Below are positions 51,700 through 62,029 of a DNA stretch of 64,000 nucleotides, one piece after another. Below the pieces are notes generated by a model that searched no databases, was not told where the DNA came from, and saw only the letters and a program-made list of their open reading frames with translations. A program made the position numbers and the translations under genes. Numbering within the stretch: position 1 is the stretch's first letter; every line of letters begins with the position of its first letter. The DNA lies in contig OY751486.1 in assembly GCA_963565915.1 (NCBI GenBank), forward strand, positions 1,612,001-1,676,000. Direction: 5' to 3'. This DNA is from Entoloma clypeatum (Eukaryota > Basidiomycota > Agaricomycetes > Agaricales > Entolomataceae).

Positions 51700-54600
51700 A
51701 TGGCTAACAATAAAGTCCAGACGAAAGTGAGGCCCAACTCCAAGTCCAAGGCTCACCCTCCAGTCTCTCGCCGTTCTGCCTGAATTGGTGAAAAGTGTAT
51801 CCATGATGAGATTGAGAGCAGTGACCAGGAATCTGCCCCCAAACATAAGTCTAACAAGGCCTCTACGAAGCCAGCTGTGAGCAACAAGTGATCAAGGGGC
51901 AAGCGAAAGGAAAGTACCTCATCCATTGAGGTCATTGACAATGGTCAAGAGGGCAGCGACGACGAAGAGGGCAGCACTGATGAAGAGCCAGAAGACGAAG
52001 CACCTGAAGATGCAAGTGGCAAATCGGGGGAAGCTGAAGCATGTGGCGTGGTGAGTTGTATTCACAAATAGATTGATTTTTGATGAACCATCAATAAGGA
52101 CAATGATGGCTTGGGGGATGTGCACCATATTGCCATTCCAAAGAAAGTTAGACGAAAGAAAGAGGCAGTGAAAGACATTGTGTTGATGTTTTCCAACCAG
52201 GCAGTCATCACCTTTAGCTACGACGGCACCAGTGAGTCCCTGAAGGGAAGATATTGCAATGAATGCTTGTGAGTATGACAGAAGTAGAAGGAGCATAAAG
52301 ACTTACCTTAGAGCAGGGCAAATAAAGAGTTGATGAGGAAGGTTGATGGTCGATGGAGGGCTTTCATCACTGGCGATAACTCGACATGTCGTTACCATAT
52401 TTGTCAACATTACGATGTGTATAGCTGGAAATGCAAGGACACCGACACACCGGAGCACCACTGGGCTATCGACTGTGAGGTGTGGAACAAGATGGAGGCG
52501 AAGAAGAAGGGACAGACTCTCCATGTCCAACAAAAACTAGATGGAGTGTTTGCTAAGGTCACCACATCCAAGGCATTCACGTGCGATGCCATCCTGCACG
52601 CCATTGCACAATTTGTTACGTGCGATGACCAGGTAAGTGGCAGATACATGATGTGCAGAGATGTTGATGCTGGGTTACAATCGCTTACTGTAGCAAATAA
52701 ATCAACATTTCAAAACTGCCTTGTGATTATGAGACCCACAACAAAGAGCGCTGAGCTGCCAAGTACTCACAACGTGAACAACTATACATATTCATAATGA
52801 GTTTGTCAAGCAACTTGAGGAACTGAAAGCTGGTTTTCAGGTGCGTTGAGTGTCAAATCAAGAGCAATAAAACTTACTGATCGTTCATGCAGGCTGCGCC
52901 CGGCACGGTATCCATCACAGCAGATGCTTGGACAGCAGACACAACGAGCCAAGGGTTTCTTGGAATGGTGGCCCACTGGATTCAGGTAGTGGATAAGCAC
53001 TGGACATTGCGGTCGGCTGTAATTGGATTCAGACCGCTGTCAGGCGGACATGATGGGGAGAATCTGGGACAGTACTTTGTGGGGATCACTGACTGTGTTG
53101 GAATCACCAGTAAAGAATCCTCGAAGGTATGCTCTCATGCACGGGCCACTCATTGACTTTCTCTCAGGCTGATTATCAATTATCCTCTCGGCAGCTATAT
53201 GTGGCAACCCTTGATAACACATCCAGCAATGGCACATGTTGCGTCATGGTCGAAGAGATCCATGATCGCTGTCCAAAGCTGCCACGCTGGATTGCTGAAG
53301 AAAATCAGCATCTGTGAGTACCACGAGCAAGCTTACATATCCGTCTCATAAATTATCCAGTTGTCTTGCCCATGTTGTTAATTTGGCCAATGTATCCTTC
53401 ATGACCATTATCACGAAAATTGCTGCCGTTGCCACTACAACCGCAATTTGGGAGTACGATCCAGAGTTGCCAGACAATTGAATCTTAGATGATGTTGACG
53501 TTGTTGCAGTTGTGCGAACCCTCGCTGTCAAGGTACATGTCCATCAATCTTCTTAAAGTTCGATTCATCACCTCCTGATTATGTAGATCCAGTCCTCATC
53601 CCCGCGCATCGATTACTTCAAGAAACTCCAATGTGACACCGGAATTGAAGATCTGCTCAAGTTAAACTTTCATTCCAACATTTGATGGGGTACTGTGCAC
53701 AAAATGCTGGATAGAGCTGAAACATTAGAGGATGTACGTTGTTACATATGCCTCGTTTCAATGATGGATATGTGACCCATATTTATAGCTGATCAATCTC
53801 TTTGTTTCAGCTGCCGACAAACTCTTCGGACCCATCACCACCCTTTGCCAAAATGGCCGTGTTGTAAAGCATATCCCATGGACTGCATTCTGTCTCAGCA
53901 AGCAAGATTGGAAGTGTGTTCGTGATGTACACGACATTTTATGGGTGAGTACTCCATTGTACATGATTGATGGGTAACTCACCATTCCATCAACCAGGAC
54001 ACAAACAACATTCAGCAAGTGTTTTCTGCGGAACGGTACCCAACCCTCGCAAACACAATTCCACTGTTCAAAGAGCTTCAGACGGCATGGGAAGATAAAC
54101 ACGAGGATCCTTGCTTTACCCCCTATCACAACGCGATTCAGGAAGGCCTTGACAAGCTCAATAAATACTATATGCAATTTGATGATAAACCTGCCATGGT
54201 TACCTCACTCAGTAAGTTGTGCTCTTGTTGTCTTAGCATTTGCTGATGTTCTGCTCATCAGTAATACACCATTACTACAAACTAGACTACATTGTGCACA
54301 ACTGGGGTGGCGCGGAGGAACAAGCTGAAGCAATCGCAGAGGGAAATCCCAATGCAAAGAACTGGCAACACAACACAATGATGATCATTGAAGGTTTGGT
54401 GCGTGATTGCTTATCTATTCCTCAACTTTTTCATCAAGCTATTTTAGATGCAGAAATATTGGATACCCAAGGCCCCCACCCCTAGTTCCACGCTCGCGTC
54501 CCCACCAACCCCATCAACCAGCACGAGTGCTCAGCCACCTCGCCGCCGCTGTTGATCCAATTTTGACAAACACCGGAAGAATATTGTGATTGGCGAGGTT

Positions 54601-54753
54601 GACAATGGATGGCAAGCCGAACTACGCCGCTATCTGGGAAAGAAGTTCAACGTGGAGAAGGATGTTGATCTCGTGAAATGGTGGCAGGTTTGTTTTCATT
54701 CTACTACATTAATGTCTATCTCTTGATGATGGAACAGGATCATGCCGAGACAT
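51700..54753 (+). pseudogene. hAT transposase, multi-exon, with TGA nonsense mutations
   Basis: Exons with GT..AG introns can be followed: an acidic N-terminus (MANNKVQTK; EGSDDEEGSTDEEPEDE); a BED-type zinc finger (STCRYHICQHYDVY, EHHWAI); the first catalytic block VSITADAWTADTTSQGFLGM; LYVATLDNTSSNGTC; LSCLAHVVNLA; and later blocks LYKLDYIVHNWGG-like and WQHNTMMII. It is cut at HAETYS by minisatellite DNA, so the C-terminal dimerisation domain is missing. In-frame stops include five TGA codons, each at a place where CGA (Arg) would fit. Proteins of this family excise and insert hAT elements using a DDE-type core. Confidence 0.8.
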
Positions 54754-55025
54754 ACTCTCGTGCCCAACGGCCCTCCGCCTCACGTCCAATGACATGCACT
54801 TGTGCCCAATCACCTGTCTCTCCTGTCCAATGGCCTCGACAAATGCCAAATGGCCCCCCGACCCACGTCCAACAACCTGCACTCACGCCCAACGGCCTCA
54901 CTTGCGCCCAACACTGTCCACACTCGCGCAAATCACCTTGGATTTTTTTTAGTATTTAATGTAGTTAGACACGGGCTTTTTTTTAGTATCTACTGTAGTT
55001 AGATTAATATTTTTTTAATGTAAGA
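54754..55025. repeat. M1-type minisatellite fragment inside the hAT element
   Basis: TCGTGCCCAACGGCCCTCCG and further CCCAACGGCC/CCCAATCACC units to about 54935, followed by TTTTTTTTAGTATTTAATGT and TACTGTAGTTAGATTA, like the right side of the M1 copy at 30564. Neither terminal repeat nor TSD is seen. It truncates the transposase. Confidence 0.7.
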
Positions 55026-55310
55026 TTGGCAAGACTGGTGGGACCAGGCTCCCATTGATCTTGTCTCCTTTTCTGTCATTTTTGTGTGAGTGAGAGACCC
55101 CCTTGCTTGTATGAAGGTCAGTGGTTTAAACTGGTTTAAACCAGTTTAAACCGGCTAAACCTGGTTAATTTTTTTTTCCCAAAGTGATTAACTTAAACCA
55201 GTGGTATGTCTAAATCTAATTAACTCAAACCAGTCAGTTAACCAAACCACTGGTTTGGTTTGGTCTGGTTAGTGGTTAATTTCTTTTTTTAACTGGACTT
55301 TCAAACCCTA

Positions 55311-57127
55311 TTTAAGGGTCGGTTCAACTTCAGGTCTTTAGTCAATAACCAAACTTTGTCGCCAACTTTGTAAAGTGGTGCATCACCCTGTTTCAGGTTC
55401 GCATATTGTTCCATCTCTTCTCGTGCTTTTACTAGCGCCGCTTCTGTCTCCTCATGAATCTTCTTCATTCGCTCCGCAAATTCTTTTGCTGGTTCTGACC
55501 TTTCTGCCCTCCGAGGTTCTACGCCCATCCTAGGGTTGAATCCATAATTTACATAGAACGGCAAAAACTGAGTTGCTGTGTGTATCTTATTATTGTAGGC
55601 AAACTCCGCGCTTGCCATCCATTCGGGCCAATCCATTTGCCGATGGGAAATAAATGATCTTAGATACTGTTCCAACTCCTGGTTGATTCATTCCGTTTGT
55701 CCGTCTGTTTGCGGTTGGTATGCTGTTGATAATTTAGTTGTAATCCCCAGGATCTTGTTTAATTCTTTCATAAAAGTTGCCCCGAATTGCGGTCCTCGAT
55801 CTGACATCAGTGTTTCCGGTAATCCATGAAGTTTCCAGACTTCGTCTCGATATATTTCTGTAGCTTAGCTAATCCCTCAGCTGAGACTTCGTCACATGTT
55901 TTGATAAAGTGTACTTGTTTTGTAGCTCTACAAGCGACCACTAATACGGCGTTATATCCCTGGGCTTCTGGGAGTCCTACAATAAAGTCCGCGGTGACAT
56001 GTTTCCATGGTCCAGCATGTTCCGTGTTTGCTTTTAATTTACTGGCTAGCGGTTGAGGCACGTTCTTTGATTGTTGGCATTTGTTGCAGCCCTCGACATA
56101 AGCTTTGACCATGTTTGTGATTCCAGGCCACCAATAATTACATGTAACTAATTTCAGGGTTTTCCATTGACCCGGATGTCCAGCAACTGGATTGTCGTGA
56201 TGTAATTTAATAATTTCCACCCTGAGTTCCTGATCCTTTGGAACGTAAACCTTTCCCCTGTGCAACCATAAACCCTGCTCCTCATGCCATTCCTCCACTT
56301 GTAATGTTTTTGTGTTTGTTTTCTTTAATTCTTCCACCGCTTTGAGCCCTTGCTCACCAAACTCTTTTGCATCCCTGATGCATTTCAATAGTTTAGTTTC
56401 TTCTCCATCAATAAGTAGATGTCCCCAATCCATTGCACACAAGTGGAAATATTCGGGTTTCAATAGTGTTACATCCTCATTGTCATTTTCCACCCCCTTT
56501 CTATGGTCGACTCTTCTTGAAAGAGCGTCCACCTTCCCCATTGAGGTTCCTGCCTTGTGTATTAATTTAAAGTTGAAACATGTTAGATACAATGCCCAAC
56601 GTGCTTGTCTGCGATTAAGCTTTTGACCCTGCATGAAGTACTCCAGGTTTTTGTGATCGGTCCAGATCTCAATCTCGTGTTTGGCTCCTTCAAGGTGGTG
56701 TCTCCATGCTTCCGGCGCTCTGATAATACCCAGCATTTCTTTATCATGGACATCATAATTCCGTTCAATGTCATTCAATCCCTTAGACAAGAAAGCACAT
56801 GGTCTCCAGTGACCGTCTTCACATTCCATAGATAAGATCGCTCCTGTGGCAAAGTCCGATGCATCTGATTCTATCCTTCCGGATTGGGGGAAACTAATAT
56901 GGGTGCTTCCATAAATAATTCCTTTAGTTCTCTAAATGCTTCTTTCTGCTCCAACTCCATTTCCATACCATGTCCTTCCTTGTTAACTTATGTAATGGTC
57001 TGGCCACTTTAGAGAAGTCCTTGATGAATCTCCGATAGGGATTGGCAAGTCCAAGGAATGATTGTACTTCCTTGACCTTTGTCGGTGTCGGCCATTGTTT
57101 GATGGCATCTACTTTCAAAGGGTCCAT
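55311..57127 (-). pseudogene. Gypsy-2 copy 2 pol (RT end - RNase H - integrase), broken
   Basis: From the right: RT thumb/connection ([19 protein letters not shown]), RNase H ([30 protein letters not shown]), H2C2 ([24 protein letters not shown]), integrase core (HVTADFIVGLPEAQGYN), then after breaks near 55676-55806 the integrase C-terminal region (FAYNNKIHTATQFLPFYVNY, KVGDKVWLLTKDLKLN). The chromodomain side is cut at 55311 by the hAT end and the RT side at 57128 by another hAT-type end. It is less CpG-decayed than copy 1. Confidence 0.88.
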
Positions 57128-57128
57128 C

Positions 57129-57300
57129 TAGTGTTTCTAAGTCCAGTCTCAAGAACCTAAAACCAGACCAAAACCGGACCCGAACGAACCGGTTTGAGAC
57201 TGGACCATGGTCTCAAGTTTTAAGGTTTTTGATCACAACCAGTCCTCGGTTCTCTCCGAATTTTAAGATTTGAAAGACCGGCCAAAGACCGGTTCAGAAC
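57129..57300. mobile_element. hAT-type MITE end inserted in Gypsy-2 copy 2
   Basis: Begins TAGTGTTTCTAAGTCCAGTC directly after GGTCCATC, matching the ends at 47855 and 50761. It is followed by CCAGACC/CCGGTTT-rich subterminal repeats. The opposite end and the 8-bp duplication are not found. Confidence 0.6.
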
Positions 57301-57329
57301 GCTCCGAGGGCCCAGCACCAAGCAAAATT

Positions 57330-57412
57330 TGTGCCATCAGTAAGACTTGAACTCTCAGCCTCTATAGTATATACTATTATTCTAACAACTTAACCAACTA
57401 AGCCACAGAACC
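57330..57412 (-). other. tRNA-like sequence (possible SINE head or tRNA pseudogene)
   Basis: The minus strand contains an A-box-like TGGCTTAGTTGGTTAAG and a B-box-like GAGTTCAAGTC about 50 nt apart, with a D-arm GCTT..AAGT and an intervening palindrome ATAGTATATACTAT. The acceptor stem does not pair and the T-stem is imperfect, so it is not a functional tRNA. An internal polymerase III promoter could still work. Confidence 0.45.
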
Positions 57413-58479
57413 ATTGTAATTTCTGGCTCACTCACTCTACATACCCACTTTTTCACTTCCGAAATAGGCCACTTCCAAAATAGGCACAACCAGCCAAAAA
57501 AGACAAAAGGTGTGTGTGCACCCCCCCCTGCCCCGATCACATGTAGACACAGGCTTTCAATAAATATATTTTAACCTTTTCAACATGTGTGCCCCTCATT
57601 GCAAGGTCAGGAATGGGTGGATGCATCGTTTTGACGTTGGATGACGTGCATCAAGCGCACATCAAATGTGTCAAATACATGTAAACAAATCCCCAAAAAC
57701 ATCGCACATCTGCTTATTATGTCTACACAGGAACAAGTAAGGGTTTCTACTATATCAATTATGTAGGAGGGGATTATATCTCACTCAATATGTATTGTTG
57801 TTCTGAAATTTCACCACAGATTTTAAGTTATAGAGGTGCCGTGCTCTGCAACAAATAATAGTAAACAATGCGCAAAATGCATCGCACAGGTGCGTGTGGT
57901 GCCTTCCTCATAGCCTAATAATAGCTTAAAGTGATAGAACTACTTATGGGATATGTATTCACCTTCTGACACACTTTGTATAATTTTTAGAAGTCTAGAT
58001 ATGATAGAAATAATGAAATGTGCAGATTTCAGTAAAAGTGTTATATCTCCATAATGAATCAACCAAATTTGAAAAACAAATGTGCTATAAGATCCCCTGA
58101 ATGTGGAGAATCCAAATCTGATATAAAATTTTTTGGTCAAATTTTCGACCTATTTTACTTATATTGACCTTATCAAGTCCTTGAATATGATTTGAATGGT
58201 CTCAATAGGTTCATGTCCAATGGTTCAGTAGTATATATATATTACATGTAGTTTACAGGGGTTGTGGAAGGGAGGAAGTCAGAACATACTGGTTTTTGTG
58301 TTTGATGGAACCCATGATGCACTGTTTATCACGATTTAGACTGTGTTTTGATCTATCATTCTGGAGTACAGACTTCCTACCATACATAGATCATGTATCT
58401 AACTGTATATATACTTACTGTTGGTTTCAAGTATCTCTACATAAGTTATGAATAATTTTTGGGACTGGTGGTGCCACGG
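57413..58479. other. AT-rich non-coding stretch
   Basis: No open frame with support and no repeats matching the other families. 57470-57560 is low complexity. Confidence 0.5.
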
Positions 58480-58663
58480 TGTAACGTGTCATTACAGGGA
58501 GCTCCGAATACCTCACGTAGCACGGAGTAAACTAGACCAGTGAATGGATTGCTAGGGTACTCGTGCAGGTGTGAAGATAAGGGCTGGGGCTTATGTAAGA
58601 TAAACAACTACCTAAATAGGGTTTGCTGTGAAGCCCTAGCCAAACAACACCAGATCCGTTACA
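58480..58663 (-). repeat. Gypsy-3 3' LTR
   Basis: 184 bp with TGTAAC...GTTACA ends. Left flank CACGG (58475-58479) should recur beyond the element's other end, outside the window. Confidence 0.85.
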
Positions 58664-58674
58664 TACCCCCCTTC

Positions 58675-58973
58675 AAGATTGCTGTTGCAATCTTAACTAG
58701 GGCCTCTCTAACCTAGTACGATATTTTCTTCTGTTTTTCGCTATTCAGTTTTCCTGAAGGCAGTCATCTGACTGCCACAATGTTCTTACAAGTAAAAACA
58801 ATTTTTATTGGCCGACAGTTTATGACTGTCGGCGACGAGTAATAAAGCGAGTTGGTTGACACGCGTGTGTCAACCGGAAAGCAGAATAGGGCGAGATAGC
58901 GTAAAGTTACTCGTCGCGTCGCAATTGTCCATGCATATAAAAAAGGAAACAAATTGTAGGCCCGAGGGCCTAC
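58675..58973 (-). other. 3' UTR of Gypsy-3 with five perfect hairpins
   Basis: Perfect stems at 58675-58694 (8 bp), 58759-58776 (8 bp), 58811-58833 (9 bp), 58854-58875 (9 bp) and 58956-58973 (8 bp, overlapping the ORF stop), with loops of 2-5 nt. They lie between the last ORF and the purine tract. Confidence 0.85.
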
Positions 58974-60424
58974 GGTTGAGGGGTCTCATTCCCCGGAGCG
59001 CTCCCGCCGTTGTCAGGACCCGATGTGGAAGGAGCCGCCGCGATACCCAAGGAGTTGTTAGACTCCTGCACTGGGTGAGGGTCGTTAGACCCTCCATCAA
59101 CCGGCATGGCATCCACAGCCAACGGGTCCGAGGAGTTGTTGGACTCCTGCATGGGGTGAGGGTTGTTGGACCCTCCAACAGCCGTTCCAAGGTCGTGAGG
59201 CCCAGCCTGCGCGACATCCCTCATTTCGGAGTCCTCTTCCAGGGTGGCCGGCAGCGCCAGCGACAGGGCACCAATGGAGGCGGATATGTTATCCGCCGAA
59301 GTTTGTGGAGGCGCCGTTTGCAGTCCCTCACTTTGTCCATCGGTGTACTGGTACCAGGGTTCCTCCCCGTACAACAGCCACATAGCGCTGTTCAAGCTCC
59401 GGACAGGAGGAACTCGATTTTCCTCCTCATGGATGAGGGTCCAGATAAGACCCACATCGTTCACCATTGGACTGCGCCAACCGCCCCACTGAGGGATCGC
59501 TGGTGGGATCCCTCCCCTCTCGATACGACGCAGACGGTCTGTGTCAATTACCCGAAGGTTCTCCGAGTACATCGTCCTTGCCACGAGATGGTCACGCAAG
59601 AATTGCCACCCATATGGGTACGAATGACCCACCCATTCCGGTGGGATGCCGTTCAAAATCATGACAGCGAGGACATCATCGTCTGTCATGTTTCTACTGT
59701 TGCGGTTGTGTAAGTCCATCCGCCGGACAAGAAATGGGAGCCTGTCCGTGATTGACACAAATGGCTCAGTGGGACGAAGGTCGTTCCACCGTTTGATAGC
59801 CTTGTCATACAGACAAGGCCGGGCCAATATCGTGGCAAAGTGTCTCATGAACACTTGCCGGGCCTGCGCAGTGGTTGGGGACAAGATTCTCCCCAAGGCG
59901 TATCCAAAGACGCTACGCCCCTCAATTTGGAAGGCATAATTGAAGATGATGCCGACTATGGGGTTCAATCCCCCAGGCCGCGCATGATGAATAAGGAACT
60001 TCGCCATTTCTGACGTGCCCATAGTGGCCTCAGGTGTATTGAGGCCAGAACCTTTGGTTCCCCATTCACAGCTGAAGCGCATCGCACCAGCCATTGGTGG
60101 GATCACCTGAGTAACCCACAGAGGATTGGTCCCTGGGACGGGTAGCTGTACCTGTTCAAATACATCGTCTCGAGGGACATACTGCATCGCTCGATCCCAC
60201 TGCTCCTCGGCGATGTTGAATGTCACTCGACGGAACTCATTGACCAGGAGGTACGCTAAGATGTGTTCCTCCATTCCCATGTACTGGTTGTTAGTGGTCG
60301 CGATGAGATCGTCGACTTCTTAGGGGTTCAGTGGGAACCCCCGCGGGACCTTCTTCTGCATCTTCCACTTGATTGGAAGATAGTAACACTCAGAAGTGTT
60401 ACGTTCGAGCTGACGGGCGGCCAT
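58970..60424 (-). CDS. Gypsy-3 3'-ORF2, possible relocated capsid-like protein
   Basis: 436 codons are open from 60280 (MGMEEHILAYLLVNEFRR). In the same frame the sequence extends to a better start at 60424 (MAARQLERNTSECYYLPIKW), interrupted by one TAA at 60320-60322. The middle (KRWNDLRPTEPFVSITDRLP, NMTDDDVLAVMILNGIPPEW) resembles the helical, GLP-like pattern of retroelement capsid domains, but I cannot prove homology. The C-terminus is a low-complexity acidic/Pro/Asn tail with a repeated NPHPMQESNNS-type unit. No membrane segment, so not envelope. It lies downstream of integrase, a position unusual for Gag. It has only one lesion, while the adjacent pol has several. Confidence 0.55.
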
Positions 60425-60472
60425 TGCATGCCGCCCTCCAAATACAATATTCGTGTGTCTCAACATGAAGTA

Positions 60473-61774
60473 TCAGTTCGAGACCATTCCCCAGAATGCG
60501 TTATCACATTCCTTATGATTGCTGCCGCCAACAATGACGACACCCAACAGGTCGGGAATATGCCCAGGCCTGCGATGTTCCCACTTGGCGGCTTCCTTAG
60601 CCGCCTTTTCATCATGTTCAGCCATGCGGGCACGAACCTCTTGATTCCTGAGGAGGCACACCTCTTGCGCCTCAGCTGTCTCGTCCTCCTCCGTGTGCTC
60701 CAGATCATCAGTGAGGGAAGGCTCCTCATCCTTGTAGTCGTCCGACGATTCCGAGGCTGGGGCCTGTGGAATGTTGTCCAACATTAATGGGTGGACTGCG
60801 TTGTCCACCTTCGGCCACTTTATTTCCACTCCTGAGAGCAGCCGGGGCTCTCCTGGGACGTGTGGGGGAGGAACGATATGTTCCACCACATCACTTCTAG
60901 GGCGCCTACGCCTTCCGGCGCCCTTGGATCCTTGAGAGATCCTTTCAACCTGTGGGGGTCCATGATGACCCCCAGACCTCTCTTCACCTCCCTGGGGTAT
61001 CCCTTGCTCTCTGACCGACAATGGTTTCGCTGGTTGAGATTCTGAGGAGTCCCTAGAAGGGCGAGTTGAAGCTGGTCCCAAAGATAAGACCAAGGCCGAG
61101 GGTCCTGCTAAAGGACCCTCTTGTTCCCTAGTACAGGATGACGAGGGTTTGGTAGAGAACCCTCCCTGACTCTGCACCTTCCAGGGACAGCGCACATCCT
61201 CCTCTTGTGGGGGAGACTGAGGGGAAGCGGGTCGCTTCCATTGTGCCATGACAAGGTCATTTTCTGCTTGTCGACGGGCATTGTTTGCCCATCCGACCTC
61301 TCGGCGAAGGTCCTGAATTGTTGTCGTAAGTTGGCGGATCGTCAGGACTGCTGATTCGTTTGAGATCACATCTCGGGCCACTTCTAGCCCAACCCCTTCG
61401 CGATCTAAGAGACCTAAGAGCTCCTGCTGGAACTCTCCACCTTCCTTGAGCTCGCTCTGAGCAAGCTCCACCGCAGTCGCCTTCTGTTTTCCCTTGCTTC
61501 TGGAGGACGCATTGTCCTCCCTGCGGTCCAACGCGCTCACATCGTGTCGTGGTGCTGGACCTTCATAGTCCAGTTCTATCTGATCCACCCAGGACCCTCC
61601 CATTTGCGGAGGAGAGGGCACTGGCAAGCCCCGTGACTGCGTGGGTGGATTTCGAAATCCACCCTGATATGTTGCCGGCCCCTGATGGGCCTGCACATTC
61701 TGGGGATACTCTACGTGTCCCCTAGGGTATTGCGCGAACTGTGCATACTGTGTCTGGGGCAGCGGCTGCCCCAT
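60473..61774 (-). CDS. Gypsy-3 3'-ORF1 (433 aa), unknown, coiled-coil
   Basis: Intact frame starting at ATG 61774 (MGQPLPQTQYAQFAQY). Gln/Pro/Tyr-rich N-terminus, a lysine-rich patch SRSKGKQKATAVELAQ, and a likely coiled coil around residues 135-190 (LTIRQLTTTIQDLRREVGWA). A long Ser/Pro/Gly-rich linker with a basic GAGRRRRPRSD patch follows, then an acidic segment (SSDDYKDEEPSLTDDLEHTE) and a charged C-terminus. No known domain. The basic patch suggests nucleic acid binding. It precedes 3'-ORF2 by about 50 bases on the same strand, so both may come from one downstream or spliced RNA. Confidence 0.6.
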   Translation of the reverse strand: MGQPLPQTQYAQFAQYPRGHVEYPQNVQAHQGPATYQGGFRNPPTQSRGLPVPSPPQMGGSWVDQIELDYEGPAPRHDVSALDRREDNASSRSKGKQKATAVELAQSELKEGGEFQQELLGLLDREGVGLEVARDVISNESAVLTIRQLTTTIQDLRREVGWANNARRQAENDLVMAQWKRPASPQSPPQEEDVRCPWKVQSQGGFSTKPSSSCTREQEGPLAGPSALVLSLGPASTRPSRDSSESQPAKPLSVREQGIPQGGEERSGGHHGPPQVERISQGSKGAGRRRRPRSDVVEHIVPPPHVPGEPRLLSGVEIKWPKVDNAVHPLMLDNIPQAPASESSDDYKDEEPSLTDDLEHTEEDETAEAQEVCLLRNQEVRARMAEHDEKAAKEAAKWEHRRPGHIPDLLGVVIVGGSNHKECDNAFWGMVSN

Positions 61775-62029
61775 CGTTGAGGCACTCTCTGTGCGCCTCT
61801 TCCCCCCCTTCCAGAACCGCCCCTGCGGTTCTGAGATCCCCGCAGACAGTTTGAGCGGCGGCCCTGGGCACCGCTGCCTGTAGCTTCGTTGTCGCTGTGC
61901 AGCATGTCGAAGCAGTGTGCATTGCGGAAGTAAGAAGGGAAAAATTTCCTGAGGTCACTGCAACACACATGACCCATTCAACACTCCCACAGTCCACCAA
62001 TTATCACTAGAGGATGCCAATCATCCTCT

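Larger units (their letters stand above)
51252..55310 (+). mobile_element. Decayed hAT element with transposase gene
   Basis: The left end TAGTCTTTGAAGGTCCAGTT and the reverse complement of the right end, TAGGGTTTGAAAGTCCAGTT, form imperfect inverted repeats bracketing a multi-exon hAT transposase. Subterminal repeats are CAGTTACAGTTA and AACCAGTTATAACC on the left and TTTAAACCAGTTTAAACC on the right. The flanking 8-mers (CTTGTCAT, TTTAAGGG) do not match, so an end has been rearranged. The same termini occur at 47855/50761 and 57129, making this the likely autonomous ancestor. Confidence 0.65.

Noticed and set aside
57330..57412. Functional tRNA gene
   Set aside because: A and B boxes are present, but the acceptor stem does not pair and the T-stem has mismatches.
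58856..59713. 285-codon plus-strand frame
   Set aside because: It is antisense to the Gypsy-3 3'-ORF2 and runs through its hairpins. The minus-strand frame has the better start, its position in the element and a capsid-like pattern.
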